Source: a virus
Length of the DNA: 36,111 bases
Strand: one strand, 5' to 3'
Virus record (IMG/VR): IMGVR_UViG_3300037882_000814
Location: 1 to 36,111 of that record
Shown here piece by piece: positions 13,819-22,708 of the stretch. The stretch's first letter is position 1; each line of letters begins with the position of its first letter. Both the position numbers and the translations under genes were made by a program. The notes beneath the pieces are model-generated. The model made no database searches. It was not told where the DNA came from and saw only the letters and a program-made list of their open reading frames with translations.

Positions 13819-15647
13819 TATATTTTCCTTGCAGTTTTGCCGTCCGGCGTCGTGATTGAAGTCACGCCAAACCGGTTAGTCCGTTCAGAATAACCGTTCC
13901 CATATGAAGTTGATGACCCACCGGCACTGTCGCGATAGGATTGTCCGGCGGGAGCCGAACCAGACCGAACATAATCAGAAGCATTTGAGGTGCCGCCAAA
14001 GCCAAGGGCATTATTAAAATCTCTGGCATTGACATAAGATTTTTCGCCATCAAACGGCCTGCCGCCACCTAGGAGGCCGGACAGAACGCCAGTTAAATCA
14101 GAACCTTTGCCAAGAATGTTTTCAAGCGGGGCCTTCCCGGTGAATAACGCCCGACCTAATTCAGCGCCTGCCATGCCACCAAACGGCCCCGCAACGGCTG
14201 AACCAGCAACACTGCCTGCAATAGCGCCCGCCGCGCCCTTCATCCAATCGCCCCATGTTGGCGTTTGTGCAGGGGTTGGAGTTACCGGACGTTGCGGCGG
14301 TTTTACAGGCGCGGTGGCAATGGTTGGCGAAGGAGCGATATATCGAGGTGCGGCCATGGTCGGCGTTTGTAGCGGCTGCGCTTGCTGCTGTTGGGGTGAC
14401 TGATAAGCCGCGTATTGCGCTGCTGTATTTAACTGTGGCGGTACAACCGGAACGCCCCGCCCTGCCCCATATTGCGCGTATTGATTAGCAACGCTTGATG
14501 GGGTGATTGCTTGTGAAGTTGGACGCTTTGTCGGTGTTGCCGTGTTTGGTCTTTGTGGCATTCCGCGCAGTATTGGTTGCGGCGTTGGCGTAACAGGACG
14601 GCGCGGCATTTCAACGGCGCGTTTTGTTGGCATTTGCGGCGCGGCCTGTGCCTGCGATACAAAGCCACCCACTCGCGGGTCAAGAATACCGCCCTGATCA
14701 AACGCTACGGCTTGATTGTATTGCGGTGTTTTTGAAATTGGCCGTTGCGGCATTTGGTTTGGGCGCGGTGTAGGGTCTACCCCGCCAACTGGTAATGTTT
14801 TAGCACCATACAGCCCAAATCTATCGGCAGACGTCATCGCGGCAATATCATTTAATTCAGATGGATTTTTGCTGAAACTGCCATTGCCACCCCACATAGC
14901 AACACCGGTCGCACCGGAACGCGGCCTAGTGTCCAAATGGATTGCGCCGCTTGGATACAGCCCTATGCCTCCTATTTTCGGGTTGTCATAAGCTGCTGCT
15001 AAAAGTTGCTGGCGCGTTGTGGCGTCTAAGTTTTTTGTGTCAAGGTCAATCGCCTTGCCGCGCGTATGCTGACTATTCCTAGCGCCGCCGACATTCCGAT
15101 TGTGCTCCGGCCCCCGATAGCCTGACTTCACCCCAATAGGCCCAAAATAACCCGTTAACTGATCATAAACGGCGCGTGTTTCAGGCGTAACTGTGCCAAT
15201 TTTACCAGTTGATGGCGCATCGGCGACTAAGTTTTCTAGACCAAGTCCCGATTTGATTGGGCGGCTTAAGCCTAAATCAGCCGTTGCTATACCGCGTTTT
15301 TGAGGGTCATCAAAATAAACATGGCCTTTGGTTTGTGTTACTTTATTCAGACCGCTCGGAAGGTTTTTTGTCGCTGAGGGCGTCGCATAAAATGTTGCAT
15401 TATGAACCGGCCCCTTTGCTCGAACGGTGGTAAACGCCTCCAATGCCTGCTTGCGGTATTTGTCAACGCCCTTGGGGAGCGGTTTACCATAGGCATTAAA
15501 TTGAGACCGCAGGGACACAACTTCGTCAGGCCGCTTGCCTGTTTGGCGGGCGCGGTTTTCAATAACCGATGCAATCGCAAGCATGTCGTCATAATCACCG
15601 GCCTTGGCTTCGCCAAGAATAACGTCGATTACTGATTTTGCGGTCAT
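13818..15647 (-). CDS. Virion-associated lysin with SleB-like and M15 peptidase domains
   Basis: A 609-residue protein from ATG 15647, or from a TTG two codons earlier. Residues about 5-125 match a SleB-like cell wall hydrolase (VILGEAKAGDYDDMLAIASV, then FYATPSATKNLPSG), with Glu13 as likely catalytic residue. Residues about 155-255 match an M15 D,D- or L,D-peptidase: SGYRGPEHNR, then NSQHTRGKAIDLD with zinc ligands His194 and Asp201, and IHLDTRP with His237. A long Pro/Gln-rich linker follows with repeats of the form PQRPxTPTP. Near residue 470 is a Gly/Ala-rich segment (AGAIAGSVAGSAVAGPFGGM), and the Gly/Ser-rich C-terminus comes last. It sits among ejection genes, so it likely opens the cell wall during DNA entry. 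Confidence 0.85.
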   Translation of the reverse strand: MTAKSVIDVILGEAKAGDYDDMLAIASVIENRARQTGKRPDEVVSLRSQFNAYGKPLPKGVDKYRKQALEAFTTVRAKGPVHNATFYATPSATKNLPSGLNKVTQTKGHVYFDDPQKRGIATADLGLSRPIKSGLGLENLVADAPSTGKIGTVTPETRAVYDQLTGYFGPIGVKSGYRGPEHNRNVGGARNSQHTRGKAIDLDTKNLDATTRQQLLAAAYDNPKIGGIGLYPSGAIHLDTRPRSGATGVAMWGGNGSFSKNPSELNDIAAMTSADRFGLYGAKTLPVGGVDPTPRPNQMPQRPISKTPQYNQAVAFDQGGILDPRVGGFVSQAQAAPQMPTKRAVEMPRRPVTPTPQPILRGMPQRPNTATPTKRPTSQAITPSSVANQYAQYGAGRGVPVVPPQLNTAAQYAAYQSPQQQQAQPLQTPTMAAPRYIAPSPTIATAPVKPPQRPVTPTPAQTPTWGDWMKGAAGAIAGSVAGSAVAGPFGGMAGAELGRALFTGKAPLENILGKGSDLTGVLSGLLGGGRPFDGEKSYVNARDFNNALGFGGTSNASDYVRSGSAPAGQSYRDSAGGSSTSYGNGYSERTNRFGVTSITTPDGKTARKI

Positions 15648-15699
15648 GGACAAACACCATCGGCCCGCTTATCGTTGCGGGCTTTGAAGGGATAAGATT

Positions 15700-15876
15700 A
15701 TGGATGACGAAAAAAATATTGACCTTGAACCGCACGAATACGGTTACGAAGGGAAGCATGAACCTATCTTTGGGTTCGGGCTTTTCCCGTTTTTAATTTA
15801 TAGCCTTAGCGGCTTGTTTTGTTATTTTGTGGTTGCTGTGCCTGCAAGAGTAATCCTAGACTATTATTTCCCGTAA
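15700..15876 (+). CDS. Small membrane protein encoded against the late operon
   Basis: A 58-residue protein on the plus strand, in a 152-base gap between two minus-strand virion genes. Its last 71 bases are antisense to the 3' end of the 15806-17521 gene. GAAGGG lies about eight bases before ATG. The N-terminus is acidic (MDDEKNIDLEPHEYGYEGKH), followed by one membrane helix (FLIYSLSGLFCYFVVAVPA). A GC-rich hairpin (15663-15682, GCCCGC pairing GCGGGC) precedes it. It could be an independently expressed gene in the prophage state. The function is unknown. Confidence 0.6.
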   Translation: MDDEKNIDLEPHEYGYEGKHEPIFGFGLFPFLIYSLSGLFCYFVVAVPARVILDYYFP

Positions 15877-17521
15877 GGCCAAGCGGTGCACCAAACGGTG
15901 CTATTCTATTTGGCAACTGTGGCGCGACATGTCTGCCGCCACGCGCGGCCATGTCTCGAAGGCCCATCATAGCGCGCAATGCGTTTCTGTCAGCCACTCT
16001 TGCAGCCACCGACCCAACCGCCCCCGGAACAGCAGCACCAACTGCCGCGCCAACCGGCCCCGCGACCACCGAACCAACGGTTGCGCCAATACCAACGCCC
16101 GAACCTGCCGAAACCACGCCGCGCGGTGCGAATTTAGCAAACGCATTCGTAATGGCCGAACTGGTTTGGCCCTTTGCCATCGTGCGAATAAGCTGAATTT
16201 CTTCTGGGCTAAAAATCTTTTCCTTGCCCTTGACAATTTGGGTGTAAAGTGCATTGGCCTTTTGCCGAATAGTGTTGGCCATACCAGATTGCGTATATTG
16301 CCCAGTTTTGACATCGGCCAAATCAAGCAACTCTTCAACTAATTCTGTTTTTTGTTTACGGGCATAAATCGCCCTTGCTTCCTTTATGTAATCCAGCCCG
16401 CGAATATCGCCAGTTACTTCGCGCGCACCTGCGCTGTCGGCAAAATTATCAAGTACAGTTTTCATTCTTTGCAAAGTGCGCACATCTTGCGGCTCGGCAC
16501 GTTTCATGGATTGGCCAATCATTTGGCGCAATTCGTCAACGGTTTGCAAATCTGCAGGCTTGCCGCGCATCGCCGCAATATCATCAAGCACGCCCGCTGT
16601 TTTTGAACGTAATTCAGCGTTTACCCTACCCCCGGCTAACGTCATGTTAGCAACCAAACGATTGACTGCATTGGGTTTGAAAGCAACGCCAGATTTGCGA
16701 GCCGCGTCATATAAAGCGCTTGACTGTGACGCTAATTCATCAACCGCAGGGGTAGCTTTTGCCGCAGCGCGGTTTGCAATGACGCTTGAAACTTTATCAC
16801 CAAGTTTAGAAGCCCCCGCCCCGGCTAAAGCGCCAATACCAAAGCCCTTAGCGCCTTCATACAAACGATTGCCATTGTCGGCGTTGCCTGATGCATTTGC
16901 GCCGGTGTAAAGGCCTGATTCAAGGGCCGCCCCGCCGGTTCTCGCCAATGGTGTTGCCCCCTTGCCTAGGAGCGTCATGCCGCCCTTGGCTAATGTGCCT
17001 CCGGTTAGTAACCCGCCGCCAATTTCACCAACTATGGATGCAATAGGCGACCGTTCCCGGCCCTGTTCTTTTAATGCGCGGGCCAACTCAACGGAACGCG
17101 CATATCCTTCACTAGGGCCAACGCCGTCTTGCAGCATTCGCATAGGGGTATTCAACCCACCCATTATTTCGTCATCATAGCCAAACATTACGCCTGAAGC
17201 CGTCGCGTCGGCACTATCGCCAAACGTTCCCTGCCCGCGCAAGCGCTGGATTTTATCTGCCTCCATGCCCGCCCGCATTTTGCGGTCAGCATCTTGGTCG
17301 ACAATCTTTGGCGCACCGTTGTTGGTGTCAAAGCGCTGCGAAAGGCTGGATAATTCAGCCATACCAGATTGCATTTGAGGCAAGGGCTGTTCTGGTTGCC
17401 CTGCAGCCATACCCATTGATTGAGCAATTTCGTCAACGGTTTGGTTTTGCTGTTCTGGCGTCAAAGCCATGAAGCTGTCATCTACCGTTACACGCTTGCC
17501 CTGAATGTTGAGTGTTGGCAT
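15806..17521 (-). CDS. Large virion protein, probable internal/ejection protein
   Basis: A 571-residue protein. The start MPTLNIQGKRVTVDDSFMAL is seen in many podovirus virion proteins and probably forms a docking segment. The middle is long helical (SSALYDAARKSGVAFKPNAV, SMKRAEPQDVRTLQRMKTVL). Around residues 160-240 and 470-510 are Gly/Ala-rich segments (SGVGIGATVGSVVAGPVGAA) that could insert into membranes. This architecture and the place between coat/adaptor genes and the virion lysin fit a DNA-ejection protein like those of P22 or T7 cores. The start overlaps the upstream stop (TAATG). Confidence 0.7.
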   Translation of the reverse strand: MPTLNIQGKRVTVDDSFMALTPEQQNQTVDEIAQSMGMAAGQPEQPLPQMQSGMAELSSLSQRFDTNNGAPKIVDQDADRKMRAGMEADKIQRLRGQGTFGDSADATASGVMFGYDDEIMGGLNTPMRMLQDGVGPSEGYARSVELARALKEQGRERSPIASIVGEIGGGLLTGGTLAKGGMTLLGKGATPLARTGGAALESGLYTGANASGNADNGNRLYEGAKGFGIGALAGAGASKLGDKVSSVIANRAAAKATPAVDELASQSSALYDAARKSGVAFKPNAVNRLVANMTLAGGRVNAELRSKTAGVLDDIAAMRGKPADLQTVDELRQMIGQSMKRAEPQDVRTLQRMKTVLDNFADSAGAREVTGDIRGLDYIKEARAIYARKQKTELVEELLDLADVKTGQYTQSGMANTIRQKANALYTQIVKGKEKIFSPEEIQLIRTMAKGQTSSAITNAFAKFAPRGVVSAGSGVGIGATVGSVVAGPVGAAVGAAVPGAVGSVAARVADRNALRAMMGLRDMAARGGRHVAPQLPNRIAPFGAPLGLTGNNSLGLLLQAQQPQNNKTSR

Positions 17522-18618
17522 TATGGCTCCACTTTCCAGCCGATACCGGACGATGTTTTGTTGCCCTGCGCTTGGCCTGCATTGTTGGCGCGATCAAGCG
17601 GCGCATTGATTGGCGATGAAAGGCGTGACTGTGCCCGTTCTTTAGCCCGCTCAACGATAGCGCGATAATCAGACACGGCTTGCAAAAACGCTTCTTTTGA
17701 CGTCGCGGTGTCCATGCGGTTAATGGCTGCCGTCGCTACGGAACCCTCTGCGTTCGAAAGTGCGCCAAGCCCCTTCATCTCTTGAATAGCCGTCAAAAAT
17801 GCGCCCGATTTGGCTTGATCAACTATGTTTTGGAAGTCCTTGCCGGGGCTGCCGGGTAGTCCGTTAAAAATAGATGTTCCGCCAACACCCATATCAATAT
17901 TTGGGCTTTGCGTGATTTGGTCAATAATGCTCAAAGCGGTATCAGCTGATGACATATTGCCCGCTGCAGCGTTTAAGCCCGCGCCCTGCGCCTCACCTAA
18001 TTCACGGCCAACGGCCTTATCATATTCCGCTTGGGTATTTCCCTTTGGCACTTGCCCAAGCATTTGGCCGGTGCGCTTGTCGATAAGCTGATAATGAGTG
18101 CCAACATCGACGCGATCAACGCCCGACGCAACATTGAAGCCACCGGTATCAAGTTGTTTAAATGAACCATCGTTGCCAACAGCCCCCATTACGGTGTTGC
18201 CGTTAGCGTCTGTTCCATAAACCGGCGTCATTGAATATTGGGCTATTTCTTTTGGCCGCTTGGCCTTTTGTGTTTCACTCCACGCCGTTGCGGGATCAAT
18301 TATTCCAGCCTCGACCGCCGCGAATTGTTCCGGCGCGTTGACCTTAAGCCATTCCATCGTTTGATTGCGCTTGGCTTCCTCTTTTTGCTCTTGGCGCTTT
18401 TGCATCCCGGATTGACCCGCAACCCCAAACGCGTTGCCAAGGCTTTCGCCAAGGTTTTGACCTTGCATCATGGCCGCGCCCATCATAAGGCGCGTCATAG
18501 GGTCAGATAATGGGCTGTTGCCAAGCATTCCCTGCATCCCACTTAAAATGCCACCCTGTGCGGGCTGCGGCCTTGATGTTGGAATAGGCCCGCGAATTGG
18601 AAGGGGTGAATATGCCAC
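17521..18618 (-). CDS. Probable ejection/internal virion protein
   Basis: A 365-residue protein starting at GTG 18618 with AAGGG eight bases upstream. The N-terminal 80 residues are rich in Met, Gly and Gln (GGILSGMQGMLGNSPLSDPM, MMGAAMMQGQNLGESLGNAF), followed by a helical charged part, a beta-like middle and a helical C-terminal domain (IQEMKGLGALSNAEGSVATA). Met/Gly-rich starts of this kind are common in podovirus proteins injected with DNA. The assignment is by composition and context. Confidence 0.62.
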   Translation of the reverse strand: MAYSPLPIRGPIPTSRPQPAQGGILSGMQGMLGNSPLSDPMTRLMMGAAMMQGQNLGESLGNAFGVAGQSGMQKRQEQKEEAKRNQTMEWLKVNAPEQFAAVEAGIIDPATAWSETQKAKRPKEIAQYSMTPVYGTDANGNTVMGAVGNDGSFKQLDTGGFNVASGVDRVDVGTHYQLIDKRTGQMLGQVPKGNTQAEYDKAVGRELGEAQGAGLNAAAGNMSSADTALSIIDQITQSPNIDMGVGGTSIFNGLPGSPGKDFQNIVDQAKSGAFLTAIQEMKGLGALSNAEGSVATAAINRMDTATSKEAFLQAVSDYRAIVERAKERAQSRLSSPINAPLDRANNAGQAQGNKTSSGIGWKVEP

Positions 18619-18623
18619 TTTAC

Positions 18624-19001
18624 TTACCCTTTATATGTTGTTGTTCTAAAGTGAGGCGTGCCGGGGCTAAACCCGCCCATATGCGGGTCTGCCGATTTTT
18701 GGTCTGCCGGTTTGACTGCGCCGCTAGGCCCAATTCGTTCTCGAATATCCTTCGGAAGGCTTGCCAATAATCCAGCCATATCAGTAGAATTCTGGATAAG
18801 CGGCATCGAAACATCGCGATTCAGCCCGCTAAGCATTCCCATGTTTTCCGAAACGGGCGCGCCATATCCAGCGCTTAGTTGGCTCGCTATCGCTTCCTGT
18901 TGCCCCGGCATAAATGCTGAGAATTGCAACGGCGCTGACGTTGGTTGCTGCGCAACTGCAGCTTCAGTTGCCTTTGCCGCTTCTTTGTTTTTCCCGCCCA
19001 T
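18624..19001 (-). CDS. Small virion-module protein of unknown function
   Basis: A 125-residue protein between two larger ejection-type genes, two bases after the preceding stop and five bases before the next start. It begins MGGKNKEAAKATEAAVAQQP and is Ala/Gln/Pro-rich, with a helical middle (MAGLLASLPKDIRERIGPSG) and a flexible end (FSPGTPHFRTTTYKG). There is no membrane segment and no known motif. It is likely a minor structural protein or chaperone. Confidence 0.55.
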   Translation of the reverse strand: MGGKNKEAAKATEAAVAQQPTSAPLQFSAFMPGQQEAIASQLSAGYGAPVSENMGMLSGLNRDVSMPLIQNSTDMAGLLASLPKDIRERIGPSGAVKPADQKSADPHMGGFSPGTPHFRTTTYKG

Positions 19002-19003
19002 GA

Positions 19004-19849
19004 TTATCTCCCAAGCATTCCTGTTAATCCCAATAAACCACCGCCGATTTGGCCGAACAAATTAGACGGCTGGCGCGACGTTCCACTTGATGTTTCGCCT
19101 AGAGAGCCGGAGCCGGAAGCGATTGCGTTCATGCGCGCCAAGTTTTCCCAAGGCCGGTTTTGAGTTTCATCAAAAATTCGGTTCCTGTCGTCGATTTGAC
19201 GGCCCGCTAAATCTTCATACGCGCTGCCAACCTTTAACAAATCCTGATTTGGCATATTGAGGCCCTGATAAGCGCTGCCAACATTCCCAAACCCTTGCTG
19301 CCCCATACTGAATCGTTGCTGATTAGCGTTATCAGCGCGCCCGATGTTGCTTTGGATCTGCCCCATATCCATTTCTGTTCCAACGCGACCGAGGCCCGTC
19401 GCCAATGCACCGGAATGCGCGCCTGAACCGTATCGGCCCGCCGCAGAGAATGAACCGTTGGTTTGGTTAGCCACATCACCCAAAGTATCCGAACGATATT
19501 TGCCATACGCTGGATTGGCGCTTAAATCGTAAGGATTAGCATCTGCTACCTTATTTAAATACGACATTGAATTTTTCTGGTCGCCAGTGAAGCCCCCGCG
19601 ATCAATAACACCCTGCATTTGGCCAGACAGCCCCTGACCGCCCATATTGGCGCTAGCGTTCGTCTGCATATTTCCAAACGCTTGCGTCGATTGCCGAGCT
19701 AATGGCACAACGTTTGACGATGTATTCACGCGTGAGCCAACCCCGCCCGCATCCAATGTTTGAGCGTCTTTAAGTCCTGTTTCAAGGGCTGGCTGCGCTG
19801 GCTTCCAAGGCTCGCTTGACGAACTCTCTGTGGTTTGCTGCTTAGGCAT
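19004..19849 (-). CDS. Gly/Asn/Gln-rich podovirus virion protein
   Basis: A 281-residue protein rich in Gly, Asn, Gln and Ser, with long helical stretches (MGQIQSNIGRADNANQQRFS). Near the C-terminus is the motif NRPWENLARMNAIASGSGSL, then a Gly/Leu-rich end (GQIGGGLLGLTGMLGR) that could insert in a membrane. A PWEnLArynai-type motif near the end recurs in virion proteins of many short-tailed phages encoded between adaptor and ejection genes. A part in the ejection apparatus is inferred. Confidence 0.65.
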   Translation of the reverse strand: MPKQQTTESSSSEPWKPAQPALETGLKDAQTLDAGGVGSRVNTSSNVVPLARQSTQAFGNMQTNASANMGGQGLSGQMQGVIDRGGFTGDQKNSMSYLNKVADANPYDLSANPAYGKYRSDTLGDVANQTNGSFSAAGRYGSGAHSGALATGLGRVGTEMDMGQIQSNIGRADNANQQRFSMGQQGFGNVGSAYQGLNMPNQDLLKVGSAYEDLAGRQIDDRNRIFDETQNRPWENLARMNAIASGSGSLGETSSGTSRQPSNLFGQIGGGLLGLTGMLGR

Positions 19850-20246
19850 TTTTTTGCACCTTTATGAAAAAATCATCGTCTTTGGTTTCAGGCCTCAACC
19901 GTCTCAACCAGCCTTTGCGCCCTCCTGCAATTAAGCAGGCCGCCCCTTGTTCAAGGGCAACTTGATTAGCCCATCGATGCATATCTTCAGCCCATGATTT
20001 GTAGTCGTTTCCGAATAAAACTAGGCATCGGAACGTCATCGCCTCAAACCGCCAAACTGACGCTGATTTGATTTCCACGCCATCAAAGACGAGAACTAAG
20101 AACCCATTGCCAGATCGGCACATTTGCCAATATAGGCCAGCATTCCAACCGCAGCCCGGCACTTTTTCACAAGCATGTTGGATTCCGTCGCGGATTTCTG
20201 GCCAAATAATGTCAACTTCATGCACCGCACAAATGCCGATTTTCAC
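19842..20246 (-). CDS. GNAT-like acyltransferase fold protein of the head module
   Basis: A 134-residue protein with ATGA-type coupling to its neighbours. The order of elements fits the small GNAT-like proteins often found among podovirus morphogenesis genes: VDIIWPEIRDGIQHACEKV at the start, GFLVLVFDGVEIKSASVW strands, and the C-terminal CLIAGGRKGWLRRLRPETK, where GRKGW is the conserved turn. The family may modify a virion protein or may have lost enzymatic activity. The substrate is unknown. Confidence 0.68.
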   Translation of the reverse strand: MKIGICAVHEVDIIWPEIRDGIQHACEKVPGCGWNAGLYWQMCRSGNGFLVLVFDGVEIKSASVWRFEAMTFRCLVLFGNDYKSWAEDMHRWANQVALEQGAACLIAGGRKGWLRRLRPETKDDDFFIKVQKNA

Positions 20247-20587
20247 GATTGTGAAACGCCTTCAGCCACTACAGCGATAAAGCTGATAGAAGCCCCCGCG
20301 CCCGCGAGCGCCTTGATCAACGCGCCATCTTTTAGAATGATTGGGTGACCTTCAAATAGTACAGTCTGGCGGGCCGGGATTGATACTTGGCTCCATATCG
20401 CGAGGTCAGAACCCGCGTTGTAAATCACGGTAATGGCTTGAGCCGACGCCGTCAGATTTGCGGCGGTAAAACTGACCAAAACACCATTGCGCTTCGGCGC
20501 GCTTTGGTAAATTACGGTTGCGCCCGTACCCAAAGTAAGCCCAATCGTTTTTAATTGCGCGTTTAGTGGGATTTGAACGCCACTCAT
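20243..20587 (-). CDS. Small beta-rich structural protein
   Basis: A 114-residue protein whose ATG overlaps the stop of the preceding gene (ATGA). It is almost wholly beta-type and rich in Ala, Ile, Val and Thr (VPL-type strands such as AQAITVIYNAGSDLAIW and ASISFIAVVAEGV), with few charges. This profile fits a small decoration, head-surface or tail-tip protein. No family was recognised. It belongs to the head-tail joining block by position. Confidence 0.55.
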   Translation of the reverse strand: MSGVQIPLNAQLKTIGLTLGTGATVIYQSAPKRNGVLVSFTAANLTASAQAITVIYNAGSDLAIWSQVSIPARQTVLFEGHPIILKDGALIKALAGAGASISFIAVVAEGVSQS

Positions 20588-22029
20588 TGCTTGCCCTCCG
20601 GTATGACATCAATCATTAGGCCGCTCACAATATCCCATATTTGGCCAGCCATGAGCTTCAGCGTGAATTTATGAACTCGCCCTGATTTGCCGATTGGCAC
20701 AATCCGCGTTCTTGTGCTTGGAGCGCAGCCATCTTTGACGCCATCTAAAGCCATCCCATAAGTGGCAGAATATCCAACCGAAACGGTATAATCAGGCGCG
20801 GCGATACTGCCAACGACTTGCACGGCGCGCACATAAGAACGCCTATCGGGAATGAGGTGCATCGTGTTTGTTTCGATTTGAGCGGCCAAATTTGGGCCTG
20901 TAGCAAAGCACAGCCGAAACAGGCTATCGAACCCCGCAAAGAAGAAACGCCCGCCCTGCAGCGATAAATCATCGTATAACAATGGAACGCCGTCCATAAG
21001 CGTATATCTTAACGCAAGTGCTTCAAACGTGACCGGCTGTGAAGCGGCTATTCCGTGACTTAGCGCCGCCGTGTCTGAATACATCCACCGGTTGATTTGG
21101 TAGTCAAAGCCGATAAGCTGAACGACCCCGGTTCTGGTTGTGAACGAAAACCAAACTATATTGTCATAAAAATCAATTGCGCTTAAGATTTCATTGATCT
21201 TGCCAGCGTCAACCTTTTGGCCAAAGAAGTTGTCTACAATCTCCATGCCAATTGGAGTGGCGCTTGGCCCGCGCTTAAAGCCGGTATCAGAGTACCAGAT
21301 GAAATCGCCAGCACTTAATGACGCCACCGAATAGGGGGAAATGCACCCGATTGCGTCGTTAATTACGCCAAAAGTAAACGTGAACCCCGACGTCGGTGCG
21401 TATTGCATTTGGCGAATGCTATAGCGCTGTAAAATGTATGCGCCGCCCGGATAAGGAACGACAGCCATAATAGCCCCACCATCAGGAAATTCGTTAACAT
21501 CTGAAAGGTTCTGCCCTACCGTCCATTGCTCCGAATTGTTAATTCCAGACCAGTGTATTTTGTTTTTTGCGCCTAGCAAATCAGCCAAGACGACCATGTC
21601 GCCAACTATCGAAACATATGCAGCGCGCGGCGGCGAGCCGGGTAAATCTTGAAATACGGTTGAAACGCCAATGTCATAATATTGCGGGTTTGATGCCGAG
21701 TTGACTGCTATAATGCGATTTCCAAAACAACAAAATGACCAAAAGGCGTTGAGTGGCAGGGCATATGATCCGGTGCTTACGTCATCCCAATTATTGGTCG
21801 GGCTGAGTTTGTAAAGCTTGGTCGCCGTGCCAACAAATGTAAATTTAGTGCCGTCCGCAGCTTCTTTGGTAAACATACCGCGCGGTTTTGCCGGTAATGC
21901 CGCCGTGAACGGCACGAGGCTGCTGATTGGTGACCAGCCATCAAGGCGCGGCTTAGCATTGAGAACCATAGCCGCCGCATTGGTGTTGTATATCGACTTG
22001 TCTGGTTCCCACGCTGGAAAAGGTGTCAT
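20584..22029 (-). CDS. Head-closure/tail hub protein (P22 gp10-like stabilisation type)
   Basis: A 481-residue beta-rich protein with repeated blade-like segments (FTFVGTATKLYKLSPTNNWD, MVVLADLLGAKNKIHWSGIN, AYILQRYSIRQMQYAPTSGF, VVQLIGFDYQINRWMYSDTA). Such a beta-propeller-like build occurs in packaged-DNA stabilisation or tail hub proteins of P22-like and related podoviruses. It follows the adaptor gene, overlapping it by four bases. Order and size support the role; the exact equivalent in P22 is not certain. Confidence 0.7.
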   Translation of the reverse strand: MTPFPAWEPDKSIYNTNAAAMVLNAKPRLDGWSPISSLVPFTAALPAKPRGMFTKEAADGTKFTFVGTATKLYKLSPTNNWDDVSTGSYALPLNAFWSFCCFGNRIIAVNSASNPQYYDIGVSTVFQDLPGSPPRAAYVSIVGDMVVLADLLGAKNKIHWSGINNSEQWTVGQNLSDVNEFPDGGAIMAVVPYPGGAYILQRYSIRQMQYAPTSGFTFTFGVINDAIGCISPYSVASLSAGDFIWYSDTGFKRGPSATPIGMEIVDNFFGQKVDAGKINEILSAIDFYDNIVWFSFTTRTGVVQLIGFDYQINRWMYSDTAALSHGIAASQPVTFEALALRYTLMDGVPLLYDDLSLQGGRFFFAGFDSLFRLCFATGPNLAAQIETNTMHLIPDRRSYVRAVQVVGSIAAPDYTVSVGYSATYGMALDGVKDGCAPSTRTRIVPIGKSGRVHKFTLKLMAGQIWDIVSGLMIDVIPEGKQ

Positions 22030-22658
22030 GTGCGATAACTCGCATATGCAGTTAAACTACCAAGTGCCGGGTCAACCTGAAGAACCGAACGCTTATTCTG
22101 CGCTGTTTCATGGTTTGCCTCGAAAACAAATTCATCCCATGCTGATTTGTATTGCGCAATCATCGCATCATCACGAATAAAGGCGCCGCCCCAAACAATT
22201 GCAGCGGAAAGGTAAATGTCTGGATTTTTAGTCAAAAAATCATTGGTTGGCGCGGCGTCAGAAAGTTTCAACCTGCCGGAATATCTGACGCGAAATTGAT
22301 ATGCCTTCGAAAGGAGGCAATTAAAATCTATCCCGCTACCATCTATAGCCCATTGGTCAGGCTCCCCGAATGTATCGGCATATGGGAAAGTGCCATCCAC
22401 TTTCGGCAAAAGAATTCTTTCTTCACCCGCATCAATAAGTATTACGGCCTTTATTTCGTTAAAATCTATCGCGGCTAAGGGCAGCCGCCGTGAACCAATA
22501 GTGCCCGCTAAAATAGCATCAGCCTCAGATGCATCCACAATGCGGTTCAGGCGAGCCTCTGCGAGGGCGATAAACTGCTCAACATCGCCAGACAGCTCTT
22601 GCCGTTCCATAAAATTTAAAATGGCCGTTTTTAGTTCGGCATAATTCGTAATGGCCAT
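22026..22658 (-). CDS. Head-to-tail adaptor protein (P22 gp4/SU10-type)
   Basis: A 210-residue protein. The N-terminus MAITNYAELKTAILNFMERQ and EQFIALAEARLNRIVDASEA is the typical start of phage adaptor proteins that dock below the portal. A beta part (FNEIKAVILIDAGEERILLP) and a C-terminal helical part (YKSAWDEFVFEANHETAQNK) follow. It is the first gene after the coat-protein terminator, and its stop overlaps the next start by four bases. Confidence 0.78.
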   Translation of the reverse strand: MAITNYAELKTAILNFMERQELSGDVEQFIALAEARLNRIVDASEADAILAGTIGSRRLPLAAIDFNEIKAVILIDAGEERILLPKVDGTFPYADTFGEPDQWAIDGSGIDFNCLLSKAYQFRVRYSGRLKLSDAAPTNDFLTKNPDIYLSAAIVWGGAFIRDDAMIAQYKSAWDEFVFEANHETAQNKRSVLQVDPALGSLTAYASYRT

Positions 22659-22674
22659 TTCATCCCCTCAAATT

Positions 22675-22696
22675 GCGAAAGGGGGCCGAAGCCCCC
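22675..22696 (-). terminator. Intrinsic terminator/attenuator behind the coat gene
   Basis: On the minus strand GGGGGC, loop TTCG, GCCCCC (22696 down to 22681) is followed by TTTCGC. The stem is perfect with a very stable UUCG loop, but the T run is short, so partial termination is likely. It would let coat protein be made in excess over the adaptor and tail genes downstream. Confidence 0.7.
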
Positions 22697-22708
22697 AATC
22701 TGTGGTTA

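Noticed and set aside
15654-15758. A minus-strand frame (about 15758 downward) in the gap before the virion lysin
   Set aside because: It has no ribosome binding site and runs into the lysin gene in another frame; the opposing plus-strand gene at 15700 is better supported.
16476-16910. A 144-codon plus-strand frame within the ejection protein gene
   Set aside because: It lies wholly inside a well-supported minus-strand gene, has odd composition and no ribosome binding site.
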